From CAZGRP01 sp964527995 (lineage in GTDB: Bacteria > Zhuqueibacterota > Zhuqueibacteria > Oceanimicrobiales > CAZGRP01), in NCBI GenBank assembly GCA_964527995.1, contig CAZGRP010000004.1, positions 62,001 through 126,000 on the forward strand: DNA of 64,000 bases, read 5' to 3'. Under the pieces are notes generated by a model. That model did not search any database, had not been told where the DNA came from, and worked only from the letters and a program-made list of their open reading frames with translations. A program made the position numbers and the translations under genes. Positions 7,131 to 14,939 of this stretch are shown here, piece after piece; within the stretch, counting starts at the first letter, position 1, and every line of letters starts with the position of its first letter.

Positions 7131-8915
7131 ATGCCGGCAAAAGAGGTGAAGGGAGCAACCAAGAGGAGAGCGAAGGCGGACCCAGACAAGGCCGAACTTG
7201 CCCGCTTGCGTCGAGAAAACCAGTTGTTGGCCAAGCGGGCGCGAGCGACCAGGCGTATGGCCGACATGATGTCGGCGACTATCCGGCAGCTCGAGGCCAT
7301 CAACGACCTGAACAAGTATCTCGGCGCCATTTGGGACCTGGACAAGATTTTCGCCGAAACCATCCGCCTGTTGCGCCAGCAGATTCCTGTGGACGCAGCC
7401 TGGTTCTTCCTTTGGGACAAGACGGAGGAGACACTTCGACTCCGCGCCCAATACGGCGGCGGCAACGGTCTCACGGCGGAACTGGACCCCACCGTTCAGA
7501 GTGTGGCCGGCATCATCGTTGGGCAAAGTAAGGTCGAAGCCGCGCGTGAAATCTCACTGGTCAATCAGTCGCTGGCCGAACGCCTGTCTCGCTCTCTCAT
7601 GGCGCTGGCCCTTCGCTACAAGCAAACGGCAGTGGGGGCGCTGGTCCTGCTGAGCCGGGAAGGAGCCATCTTTTCCCGTGCAGATCGGAGATTCAGTGAG
7701 AAGGTGGCCAACCAGGTGACTCTGGCGATCCAGCGTGGCTTGTTGATCACCAAGTTCATCGATAAGAACGAGCGGCTGGCAGCGGCAAACGAAGAGCTGA
7801 ATCGCGCCAAGGAACGCCTCAGCGAATGGAACCGCAATCTCGAGCAGGCCGTCGAAGAGCGGACTCACGAGCTGCGCACCTGGCACGATTTCTTGCAATC
7901 GGTCATCGACGGCTTGAGTGACGCCATTCTGATCGTCAACCGTGACCACCAGGTTCTGTTTGCCAACAGGGCCGCCAAACGCCTGGCAGAGATCGCGGCC
8001 GATTCTCTGGGCCGGTGCTACAACCGCGACGCCGATGACCCCTGCCATTGCACGGATTGCCCCACAGCTCGCACTTTCTCGACCGGTGAGATTGGTCATA
8101 CCTCCTACAGCGCTGTCGGTGGCGACGGGATGCAGCGCTACTACGAGATGTGGACGTATCCGATCCGAGGCAAGAGCGGTGTGGTCGACCGTGTTATCGA
8201 AATCGTGCGCGATGTGTCGGAGCAGAAGTGGCTTGAGGCCCAGCTTGTGCAGGCGGAAAAGATGGCCTCCCTGGGCGAAGTGGCCAGCGGCATCGCTCAT
8301 GAGATTCGCAACCCTCTCACCGGAATCAAACTGGGCTTGAACGTCCTCAAGAATGAGCTGGACGGTGATTCAACCAAGCTGCAAGTGATGGAGCGCATCG
8401 CCCGCGACATCGACATGCTCGATCGCGTTGTGACCCAGATGCTCGAGTTTACGCGCCAGCGCGAAGTTCGCAAGGAGAGCTGCCAGCTTCTCGACGTGCT
8501 GGATAAGGCCACCTTCTACGTCAGCAAACAAGCCCGTGACCACGGCATCGTGATTCACCGGGAGTTCAGCCCGACGCCGCCGATTCAGGTGGACCCGATT
8601 CTTATCCAGCAAGTTTTCTTGAATCTCCTGCTGAACGCAGTTCAGGCTATGCCATCGGGCGGCGACCTCTACCTTTCGGTCCGGACTCGGCATGCGCCGG
8701 ACGGGATTGAAGTCGTCATCCGGGACACCGGCCCGGGGATTCCGGCGGCCAACAGGGCTCGCATCTTTCAACCGTTCTTTTCCACCAAACCGGGGGGAAC
8801 CGGTCTGGGTGTACCGATTTCGGAACGCATCGTCCGCGACCACGGGGGGCAGTTGCGCATCGATAGTGAGCCTGGCCGGGGTACTTCGGTCATCATCTTT
8901 CTACCCGAACAATGA
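7131..8915 (+). CDS. Cytoplasmic sensor histidine kinase with GAF and PAS domains
   Basis: 594 residues and no membrane segment. The order is a basic tail, a coiled coil, a GAF domain (about 60-200), a second coiled coil, a PAS domain (about 255-360), HisKA and HATPase_c. The phosphoacceptor is His390 in GIAHEIRNPLTG. The N box (NLLLNAVQA), G1 (DTGPGIP) and G2 (GGTGLGV) are intact. The PAS domain has a cysteine-rich loop with CHCTDCP, which might bind metal. The ATG at 7131 is preceded by AAGGAATGG; a GTG at 7101 would add ten residues. It overlaps the next gene by four bases, so the two form an operon and a cognate pair. Confidence 0.9.
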   Translation: MPAKEVKGATKRRAKADPDKAELARLRRENQLLAKRARATRRMADMMSATIRQLEAINDLNKYLGAIWDLDKIFAETIRLLRQQIPVDAAWFFLWDKTEETLRLRAQYGGGNGLTAELDPTVQSVAGIIVGQSKVEAAREISLVNQSLAERLSRSLMALALRYKQTAVGALVLLSREGAIFSRADRRFSEKVANQVTLAIQRGLLITKFIDKNERLAAANEELNRAKERLSEWNRNLEQAVEERTHELRTWHDFLQSVIDGLSDAILIVNRDHQVLFANRAAKRLAEIAADSLGRCYNRDADDPCHCTDCPTARTFSTGEIGHTSYSAVGGDGMQRYYEMWTYPIRGKSGVVDRVIEIVRDVSEQKWLEAQLVQAEKMASLGEVASGIAHEIRNPLTGIKLGLNVLKNELDGDSTKLQVMERIARDIDMLDRVVTQMLEFTRQREVRKESCQLLDVLDKATFYVSKQARDHGIVIHREFSPTPPIQVDPILIQQVFLNLLLNAVQAMPSGGDLYLSVRTRHAPDGIEVVIRDTGPGIPAANRARIFQPFFSTKPGGTGLGVPISERIVRDHGGQLRIDSEPGRGTSVIIFLPEQ

Positions 8916-10336
8916 GCGCATCGAGTCACAAGCAGATCCTGATCGTCGACGACGAAGACAACATCCGCGAGTTCCTTTCGGTCTCCTTCGTGCGCGAGGG
9001 CTTCATCGTCCATACCGCCGAGTCGGGTGCCGTGGCGGAGGAGCTGTTTCAGGCATACGTCCCGGACATCGTGATCCTTGATGTTCGTCTGCCGAACCAG
9101 CACGGGCTGGATGTGTTGCGACGCATGCTCGAATTCAATCGCGACACCATGATCATCATGATCACGGCGTACGGCGACATCAAAACGGCTGTGGAGGCGA
9201 TGAAGGCAGGGGCTGCGGACTACATCAGCAAGCCGTTCGACTTTGAGGAGATCCAGCTGGCCGTGGAAAGGGCGCTCCATGTTCAGGCCCTCAAGAACAA
9301 GCTCGCCGTTCTGGAGTCGCAGTCTGCCTCCTACGCCGACATGATCGGTGTCAGCGATCGCATGCGCCAGGTTTTTGCCACCATCGAGCGTGTGGCCGAA
9401 ACGCCTGACTCCACGGTGCTCATCATGGGCGAGAGTGGCACTGGAAAGGAACTGGTAGCCCGGGCGATCCACAAGAGAAGCAGGCGGCACGAGAATCCTT
9501 TTGTGGCTGTCAACTGTTCCAGCTTGAAGGAACAGTTGCTGGAGAGCGAGCTGTTCGGTCATGAACGCGGCGCTTTCACCGATGCCCGGGAGCGAAAGAG
9601 GGGTCTCTTTGAGGTCGCTGACGGCGGCACGATCTTCCTGGACGAAATCGGCGACATGGACGTCCGTTTGCAGTCCCAGCTTCTGCGCGTGCTGGAGGAG
9701 AGGGTTTTCCGGCGGGTCGGTGGCACCCGCGACATTCCCGTGGACGTACGGGTGATCGCCGCAACCAACAAGGATCTCCGGCAGGAGGTGGACGCCGGCC
9801 GGTTTCGCGACGATCTTTTCTATCGCCTCAGCGTGGTGCCTGTGGCGATTCCACCCTTGCGCGAGCGCAAAGAGGACGTACCTCCTCTGGTACGGTACTT
9901 CATCGAGGAGTTCAATCGCAAGTTGAGCCGGTCGATCCGCGGCATCACACCGGACGCGCTGAATGCGCTGATCATCTACGAATGGCCTGGAAACGTGCGC
10001 GAACTTCGAAATGTTATCGAAAGGATCGCCATTCTTGAGAATCCCGAGTTGATCCGCCTGGAGCACCTTCCGGTGGAGATCGCTCGCCGCGATGAGAGTG
10101 GATCCGGAGCGGCCGATGCCCTGGTGCAACTGCCCTACCATGAAGCCAAGGCCCAGATGCTGGAAACGTTCGAGCGCCGTTATCTGCTCGGGTTGTTGCA
10201 TCGTTATGGCGGCAACGTCTCCAAATGCGCCGAAGTAGCCGGTATCGATCGCAGTAGCTTTCATCGGCTACTGAAAAAGCACAGGATCGACTCAACGGCG
10301 TTTCGTTCCAGCACGACCGAACGGACTCTTCAGTGA
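8912..10336 (+). CDS. NtrC-family response regulator (AAA+ sigma-54 activator type) with altered GAFTGA loop
   Basis: 474 residues: receiver domain with phosphoacceptor Asp57 (VILDVRLP), AAA+ domain with Walker A GESGTGKE, Walker B GGTIFLDEIGD and arginine-finger region FRDDLFYRL, then a Fis-type helix-turn-helix at the C-terminus (GGNVSKCAEVAGIDRSSFHRLLKKH). The loop that normally reads GAFTGA and touches sigma-54 reads GAFTDA here, so sigma-54 contact may differ. The second NtrC-type protein at 14940 keeps GAFTGA. It is translationally coupled to the kinase. Its targets are unknown, and I see no convincing -24/-12 promoter nearby. Confidence 0.9.
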   Translation: MSASSHKQILIVDDEDNIREFLSVSFVREGFIVHTAESGAVAEELFQAYVPDIVILDVRLPNQHGLDVLRRMLEFNRDTMIIMITAYGDIKTAVEAMKAGAADYISKPFDFEEIQLAVERALHVQALKNKLAVLESQSASYADMIGVSDRMRQVFATIERVAETPDSTVLIMGESGTGKELVARAIHKRSRRHENPFVAVNCSSLKEQLLESELFGHERGAFTDARERKRGLFEVADGGTIFLDEIGDMDVRLQSQLLRVLEERVFRRVGGTRDIPVDVRVIAATNKDLRQEVDAGRFRDDLFYRLSVVPVAIPPLRERKEDVPPLVRYFIEEFNRKLSRSIRGITPDALNALIIYEWPGNVRELRNVIERIAILENPELIRLEHLPVEIARRDESGSGAADALVQLPYHEAKAQMLETFERRYLLGLLHRYGGNVSKCAEVAGIDRSSFHRLLKKHRIDSTAFRSSTTERTLQ

Positions 10337-10343
10337 GGCCACA

Positions 10344-10363
10344 CTGTGGCGCTGGCGCCACAG
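10344..10363. repeat. Perfect palindrome downstream of the regulator gene
   Basis: Arms CTGTGGCGC and GCGCCACAG are separated by TG, starting eight bases after the regulator stop. There is no T-run, so it is either a poor terminator or a protein-binding site between this operon and the ferredoxin promoter. Confidence 0.5.
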
Positions 10364-10436
10364 ACCGTAACTCGTGAGGAAACAAGGTGGAGTGTTTCTG
10401 GTGTTGTAGGCACGCCACAGTCGTCTGAATATTTCG

Positions 10437-10465
10437 TTGACAATGGCCTTTTCCTCACTTTTATT
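10437..10465 (+). promoter_or_regulatory. Promoter of the ferredoxin-sigma operon
   Basis: TTGACA at 10437-10442, a 17-base spacer and TTTATT at 10460-10465. The leader to the ferredoxin ATG is about 150 bases, without a recognised regulatory RNA. Confidence 0.6.
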
Positions 10466-10620
10466 TCGCTGTTTTCGCCCCATTCTAGCCCATCACAGGC
10501 GGCCCTACGCAAGGAGCGTGGTACGGTGATTGCCTTCCTTCCAGTGATCAATCATGGAGAGTGCTGGTCCGCGATTCTCCGGTAGAAGACGAGCATCTTT
10601 ACAAGGGAGGTGAACGTATC

Positions 10621-10899
10621 ATGACCTACATCATTGCCGAGCCATGCGTGGGCGTTCGCGATCGGGCCTGCGTGGACGTGTGTCCTGTGGACTGTATCTA
10701 TGAGGTCGAGGACACGCAACTCGAACCGGATGACGAAGCCTACAAGGAAATGCTGTACATCCATCCGGAGGAGTGCATCGACTGTGGCGCCTGCGAGCCC
10801 GAGTGCCCGGTTGAAGCCATCTTCCCCGAGGACGAGGTCCCGGAGAAGTGGGAAGCCTACATCGACTACAACTACAAAGCCTTTGGGTTGAGCCGTTGA
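10621..10899 (+). CDS. 7Fe ferredoxin ([3Fe-4S][4Fe-4S])
   Basis: 92 residues. Cysteines at 9, 17, 21 and 25 have the spacing x7-x3-x3 seen in seven-iron ferredoxins such as those of Thermus and Azotobacter. The second group at 52, 55, 58 and 62 (CIDCGACEPECP) is a standard 4Fe-4S motif. The protein is acidic, as expected of a small soluble electron carrier. The ribosome site GGGAGGTGA precedes the ATG. The redox partner is not in the window. The sigma factor gene starts 44 bases downstream on the same strand, so they may be co-transcribed. Confidence 0.92.
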   Translation: MTYIIAEPCVGVRDRACVDVCPVDCIYEVEDTQLEPDDEAYKEMLYIHPEECIDCGACEPECPVEAIFPEDEVPEKWEAYIDYNYKAFGLSR

Positions 10900-10943
10900 C
10901 GTTGGTGATGTTACGGACGACAATCCGGGCGAGGTGAGGTTTT

Positions 10944-11804
10944 GTGGCAAGAGGTCAGCGGGGAAGCCGCGAGTATATCGACGAAGGATTCCGCCGCTAC
11001 ATGCGGGAGATCCAGGATTTTCCGGTTCTCACTCGGGCCGAGGAACAGCTTCTGATCCGCAAGGCCAAAGAGGGCGATCGGAAGGCGGCGGAACGGCTGA
11101 TTGTCAGCAATTTGCGCTTCGTGGTCACGATTGCCAATGAGTACAAGGATCGCGGAGTGCCGATGCTGGACTTGATCAGCCAGGGCAACCTCGGCCTGAT
11201 AAAGGCGCTGGAGACGTTCGATCCGTCCAGAGGGCTGAAGTTCATCACGTATGCCGTCTGGTGGATCCGGCAGGCGATGCTGCAAGCCATCGCCGATCAC
11301 TCCAGGGTGGTGCGAATACCCCAGAACCGACTTGCCACCATGCGTCGGATTGAAATGGCCCGCCGAGAGCTTCAAAAGGTACACCAGCGCGACCCTGTGA
11401 CCGAGGAAATCGGCCAGTCGCTTGGAATGGGTTCCGACGAAGTCCTCGATACCCTTCGGCTCATCCACACTGAAGTCTCCCTCGAGCAGACGCTCCAGGG
11501 CGAAAGCGATAGCCAGCTGAAGGAGCTGATCGCCAATCCAACGTCACCTCGTCCGGATGATCGCGTCAACGCTGAATCTTTGGGACAGGATTTGCAGGAC
11601 GCTTTGAGTCTGCTCAGCGACCGCGAGGCGACAATCTTGCGGCTTTACTATGGTTTGGAAAACGAGCAGGCACACTCTCTCGGCACGATCGGAGAGCGTT
11701 TTAATCTGTCACGGGAGAGAATACGGCAGATACGCGATCAGGCCTTGAGGAAGCTCCGCCTTTCGGCGGACATCATCGCCCGCCTCCGAGAATACCTCGG
11801 CTGA
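10944..11804 (+). CDS. Second sigma-70 family RNA polymerase sigma factor
   Basis: 286 residues, the same size class as RpoD at 3057 but clearly a paralogue. Regions 2 (LIVSNLRFVVTIANEYKDRG, KFITYAVWWIRQAML), 3 and 4 (LGTIGERFNLSRERIRQIRDQAL) are complete. Region 2.4, which reads the -10 element, is conserved, so it probably recognises a related promoter, like group 2 factors used in stress or stationary phase. The start is a GTG with GAGGTGAGG just upstream. An RsbW-like ATPase (12379) and the 6S-like RNA (13130) lie nearby and could act on it (inference). Confidence 0.9.
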   Translation: MARGQRGSREYIDEGFRRYMREIQDFPVLTRAEEQLLIRKAKEGDRKAAERLIVSNLRFVVTIANEYKDRGVPMLDLISQGNLGLIKALETFDPSRGLKFITYAVWWIRQAMLQAIADHSRVVRIPQNRLATMRRIEMARRELQKVHQRDPVTEEIGQSLGMGSDEVLDTLRLIHTEVSLEQTLQGESDSQLKELIANPTSPRPDDRVNAESLGQDLQDALSLLSDREATILRLYYGLENEQAHSLGTIGERFNLSRERIRQIRDQALRKLRLSADIIARLREYLG

Positions 11805-11816
11805 CCCTCGCGGATT

Positions 11817-12104
11817 TCACTTCTTCTTGAACAGTTCTTCCAGCTTGCGCCGAGCCTGCTGCTGGCGGTCGGAAGGAGCAGGGTGCGGCGTTTTGGCATG
11901 CGGACGGAAGTAGTCACAGAAGTTGCCGGTCTCTTTGTCGCTGACCCAGGCGGCTTGCGGCTCACGGCACTGGTTGTGGGCGTTCGGGTCGTAGAAGTCA
12001 CAATTGAGGCACACGTGCAGGTAGGCAGTGCAATGGGGGCAGGTCTCCTGCCGGCCAGGCTTTCCCGTGAGCGGGACTTCAGTCCCGCAGCGGTAGCAGA
12101 TCAT
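11817..12104 (-). CDS. Small cysteine-rich (zinc ribbon-like) protein
   Basis: 95 residues from the ATG at 12104, at the MICYRCG start; an in-frame ATG at 12122 would add six residues. Cysteine pairs CYRC, CPHC and CLNC, followed by two single cysteines before a charged C-terminal tail (ARRKLEELFKKK), suggest two zinc sites. I recognise the general pattern from unnamed proteins but no function. It is convergent with the sigma factor, 12 bases from its stop. A good minus-strand promoter lies at 12343-12371, giving a leader of about 230 bases. Confidence 0.7.
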   Translation of the reverse strand: MICYRCGTEVPLTGKPGRQETCPHCTAYLHVCLNCDFYDPNAHNQCREPQAAWVSDKETGNFCDYFRPHAKTPHPAPSDRQQQARRKLEELFKKK

Positions 12105-12342
12105 CCCGCCTTCCGTGCGCAAGGTTGCGCGTCTTATGGATGGGGTAGAGTTGGCGCGCGCCAGGGCCTATAAAAGCCTGAAGGGCGCGCCCTAAATCGG
12201 ACACGCCCCTCGAAGCGCGCACGGGATACAACACTCTAAGTAGCTGGCAAACAAAATCCGCAAGCCCTTGCGCCTTGAGCTGGTCTGCGTCGGTGGATCT
12301 TCCGCGTCTCGACGCTGACTTTGCGGCGCAAAAGCGTGTGCT

Positions 12343-12371
12343 AATATAGCTAACAAAAATCATCCTGTCAA
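12343..12371 (-). promoter_or_regulatory. Minus-strand promoter with a long leader
   Basis: TTGACA (12371-12366), 17 bases, TATATT (12348-12343). Transcription would run about 230 bases before the zinc-ribbon gene. The leader includes a CGCAAG/CTTGCG hairpin (12259-12272) followed by ATTTTGTTT on that strand, a weak terminator-like element. Confidence 0.65.
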
Positions 12372-12378
12372 GTGGAAA

Positions 12379-13098
12379 ATGGAGTTTTTGGCTCTTACCG
12401 ACAAACCTTCTGCCAATCGTCCCGTAAACAAAAAAATGTCTGAAGTCTTTCCTCACCAGAGCAAATCTCTTTCTGCCTCTGGAAAGCGACCGACACGCGC
12501 TTGGGAGGACAGCGGCCTTGAGGGGGACGGTTCTGATGTTGCACTTCCGAGTTTGTGGACCAAGAACAGCCAGGCGCTCAGCGTGAAATGGAGTTTGTGC
12601 TTTCTACCAGGGGACTTTAGCAATTTTTCCGAGACGGTGCAGATCAGCTTTCCCAGCAGGCTGGACTACGTGCCCGTAGTCGTCTCCTACCTGACCGAAG
12701 TCGCCGCCCGTCTCAAGCTGATCGATGCGGATGAATCGAACTTCCCGGTCGTGGTAGATGAGGCCCTGACCAACGCCGTAGTCCACGGCAACCGTAGCGA
12801 CCACGGCAAGCTCGTGCACGTCAGGGCAACGTTTACGCCGCACAGGCTGGAGGTCGCGGTGCGCGACGAAGGGCAAGGGTTCGACTATGATCTCTTGCCG
12901 AACCCGCTCGAAAAGGACAATCTGCACCGTACCCACGGCAGAGGTATCTTCTTGATTCGCTCCCTGGTGGATGAACTTCGCTTCAATGAAGCTGGGAATG
13001 AGATCATCCTCGTGCAGACTGTCAGACAAGATGCAGCGAGGAAGCGCCAGTCGAGCCACCCCCATTGTTCTCCCGCCCGAGACTCAGAAACCCCTTGA
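12379..13098 (+). CDS. RsbW/SpoIIAB-like anti-sigma ATPase-fold protein
   Basis: The C-terminal 140 residues are a GHKL ATPase of the anti-sigma serine kinase type. The N box is DEALTNAVVHGN, G1 is DEGQGFD and G2 is HGRGIFLI, preceded by the ISFPSRLDYVPVVVSYLTEVA helix seen in this family. Such proteins bind a sigma factor or phosphorylate an anti-anti-sigma protein. The start is uncertain. The ATG at 12379 gives 239 residues, but the first 90 look unlike any domain, and a later start (ATG 12436 or an alternative codon near 12595) is possible. The second sigma factor lies 575 bases upstream, but no STAS anti-anti-sigma gene is present. Confidence 0.7.
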   Translation: MEFLALTDKPSANRPVNKKMSEVFPHQSKSLSASGKRPTRAWEDSGLEGDGSDVALPSLWTKNSQALSVKWSLCFLPGDFSNFSETVQISFPSRLDYVPVVVSYLTEVAARLKLIDADESNFPVVVDEALTNAVVHGNRSDHGKLVHVRATFTPHRLEVAVRDEGQGFDYDLLPNPLEKDNLHRTHGRGIFLIRSLVDELRFNEAGNEIILVQTVRQDAARKRQSSHPHCSPARDSETP

Positions 13099-13123
13099 CA
13101 TTGTTAAAATTCTTGAATAATAT
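13095..13123 (+). promoter_or_regulatory. Promoter of the 6S-like RNA or kinase leader
   Basis: TTGACA at 13095-13100, exactly 17 bases, TAATAT at 13118-13123. The -35 overlaps the stop codon of the ATPase gene. Predicted transcription start is near 13130. Confidence 0.8.
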
Positions 13124-13129
13124 GTAACG

Positions 13130-13326
13130 CCTTGGCGAGGCCATAACGCCCCTCTCTCAGTGATTCGATGTGGCTTTGATTTGGCTTCGCCTGGGTCGTC
13201 GGCGAGTACAGATGAGTGGACTTTGCCCCTGCGGGAGGAGCCCTGTGGGTGCAGAGAAGCAGATGTTTCCTTTCGGGAACAAAGCAGGAGGCATAGCACG
13301 AAGCACGTTATGCCTCCTTTCTTTTT
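13130..13326 (+). ncRNA. Candidate small RNA with 6S-like rod fold (or attenuated leader)
   Basis: A region of about 197 bases bounded by a near-consensus promoter and an intrinsic terminator, with no coding sequence. Its two ends pair. GAGG plus CATAACG (13137-13148) pairs with CGTTATG plus CCTC (13306-13316), GTGATTCG (13160-13167) with CGAAGCAC (13299-13306, one mismatch), GCTTTG (13173-13178) with CAAAGC (13280-13285), and GCTTC and CTG (13184-13193) with CAG and GAAGC (13252-13260). A small hairpin (13265-13280) lies on the 3' side of the middle. A long interrupted helix with a central bubble and a 3'-side hairpin is the layout of 6S RNA, which binds sigma-70 polymerase. The family is my inference; the transcription unit itself is well supported. 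Confidence 0.55.
13286..13326 (+). terminator. Intrinsic terminator inside the kinase leader
   Basis: AGGAGGCATA (13286-13295) pairs perfectly with TATGCCTCCT (13309-13318), followed by TTCTTTTT. The 3' arm also pairs with the 5' end of the transcript, so the two folds exclude each other. Confidence 0.85.
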
Positions 13327-13367
13327 GATCCGGTGCAAGAAACTGTGGAAACTCGCGGATAGCCCCG

Positions 13368-14936
13368 ATGTCCTTCCCCGTTGCAGCCCGGTCCGACCTG
13401 CACGAAGCAGGAGTGCCCTTTGTGCCGGAGGCGCAAACGTGGGGAGCGCGGATTCTGGCGCTCCTCCCCTCTTCCGACCACTACCTCGTCGATCTCCTGG
13501 CAGGCCAGCACTGGAGTGTCGAGGCAGTGGCCGAGGCTGCATCGCTACTTGAACACGCCCGTCGCCACCAGACCGACTTGATTGTCGTCGACCTGCCGAG
13601 CCGATGCGACTGGGCGTTCGATCTCTGCCAGCGTCTCAAAGAGGATCCGGGGCTGCGTTGGGTGCCGGTGCTGGTCCTGGCAGAGGGACCACGCCAGAGG
13701 TATCTCGAACTGCTGACAGTACTGCCGGTGGAGGATTGTCTGGGCAAGCCGTTCGAGCTGGACGAACTGCTGGCCCGGATGAGCCGTCTTCTGCTGCGGC
13801 AGAACCTGCATCGTGCCACCGCCTTACTGCATGATCTGATCGACTTCGCTCACGTCATGGCCATCATCCTTGATACCAAAGGTCATGTGCGCGCCATCTC
13901 TCCCGCTGCCGCCAAGTTCCTCGGGCATAGCCAGGAGGAGGCTGTTCAGCTCAGGTCTGGCGATATTTTCTCGCCAGATTGCGCTGGCGACTTCGGGCAG
14001 CTCGTGCGCACGGCTCGAGCAGGTCGGCAGGTCAACGGACGGAGGTCACGTCTGATTGACTGTGCTGGCAGAGAGTTGGCCGTGGAGATCGACGCTGCGC
14101 CTCTTCCGACGTCCGACGGAGCGATGCATGTGGCTCTGATTTTTCGAGACATCTCCTCGCGAGTTCGCGCCGAGAAGGAGGCGGAGGAATATACCCGGCT
14201 GCTCCAACAGGCCGTCGAAGAGCGCACTCGCCGGCTGGTGGAAACGCAGAATCAACTGATCATGTCCGAGAAAATGGCCGTTGTCGGTCAGCTCGCTGCC
14301 GGCGTTGCCCACGAAATCCGAAACCCGCTCAACATTATCGGGATGTCCGCTTATTACCTCGGCAAAGTGCTCGGAGTCCAGGCCGGTAAAGTCGGGGAGC
14401 ATCTTGAGATCATCCAGGAGGAGATCACCAGGGCCCAGAAAATCATCGAGAACCTCCTGGATTTCTCGCGGCAGTCCAGCGTAAAGCGTGAAGCTGTGGA
14501 CCTGAATGGATTGATCCACCTTACCCTGTCGCTGTTGCAGAAAGAGATTCAGAGAAGCGATATCGAGGTTGTGGCAGATCTGGGGGACGTCCCTCCATGC
14601 TACGCCAACAGTGACGATCTGAAACAGGTGCTCCTCAACCTGATTCTGAATGCTCGGGACGCGATGCCCAATGGCGGCGTTCTCAGCTTGAAGACACGGG
14701 CGAACGGCTCCGACTGGGTCGTCTGTGAGTTACGCGATACAGGCGTCGGCATCTCTACCAGCGACATTCCGAAGATCTTCAATCCGTTTTTCACCACAAA
14801 GCTGGAACGCAAGGGCACCGGACTTGGTCTGGCAATCGTGCGTTCAGCGATCGAACGCAACAGTGGCCAGGTGGAAGTGAAGTCTCATGTGGGAAAGGGT
14901 ACGTTGTTCATCATCAAACTACCAGCGGCGAAGTAG
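13368..14936 (+). CDS. Sensor histidine kinase with N-terminal receiver and PAS domains
   Basis: 522 residues, soluble. Residues about 25-145 are a receiver-like domain (LIVVDLPSRCDWAFDL with a possible phosphoacceptor Asp, and GKPFELDELLARM with the conserved Lys). A PAS domain (about 155-275), a short coiled coil, HisKA with His315 (GVAHEIRNPLNI) and HATPase_c (NLILNARDAMP, DTGVGIS, KGTGLGLAIV) follow. This is a hybrid kinase with the receiver at the front, an arrangement that allows input from another kinase. The ATG at 13368 lacks a clear ribosome site. Four bases separate its stop codon's last base from the next ATG, so both form an operon. Confidence 0.9.
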   Translation: MSFPVAARSDLHEAGVPFVPEAQTWGARILALLPSSDHYLVDLLAGQHWSVEAVAEAASLLEHARRHQTDLIVVDLPSRCDWAFDLCQRLKEDPGLRWVPVLVLAEGPRQRYLELLTVLPVEDCLGKPFELDELLARMSRLLLRQNLHRATALLHDLIDFAHVMAIILDTKGHVRAISPAAAKFLGHSQEEAVQLRSGDIFSPDCAGDFGQLVRTARAGRQVNGRRSRLIDCAGRELAVEIDAAPLPTSDGAMHVALIFRDISSRVRAEKEAEEYTRLLQQAVEERTRRLVETQNQLIMSEKMAVVGQLAAGVAHEIRNPLNIIGMSAYYLGKVLGVQAGKVGEHLEIIQEEITRAQKIIENLLDFSRQSSVKREAVDLNGLIHLTLSLLQKEIQRSDIEVVADLGDVPPCYANSDDLKQVLLNLILNARDAMPNGGVLSLKTRANGSDWVVCELRDTGVGISTSDIPKIFNPFFTTKLERKGTGLGLAIVRSAIERNSGQVEVKSHVGKGTLFIIKLPAAK

Positions 14937-14939
14937 ACG

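Noticed and set aside
12240..12275. Strong terminator for the minus-strand leader
   Set aside because: The stem is only five or six base pairs with a broken T tail, so I list it only as a possible weak element.
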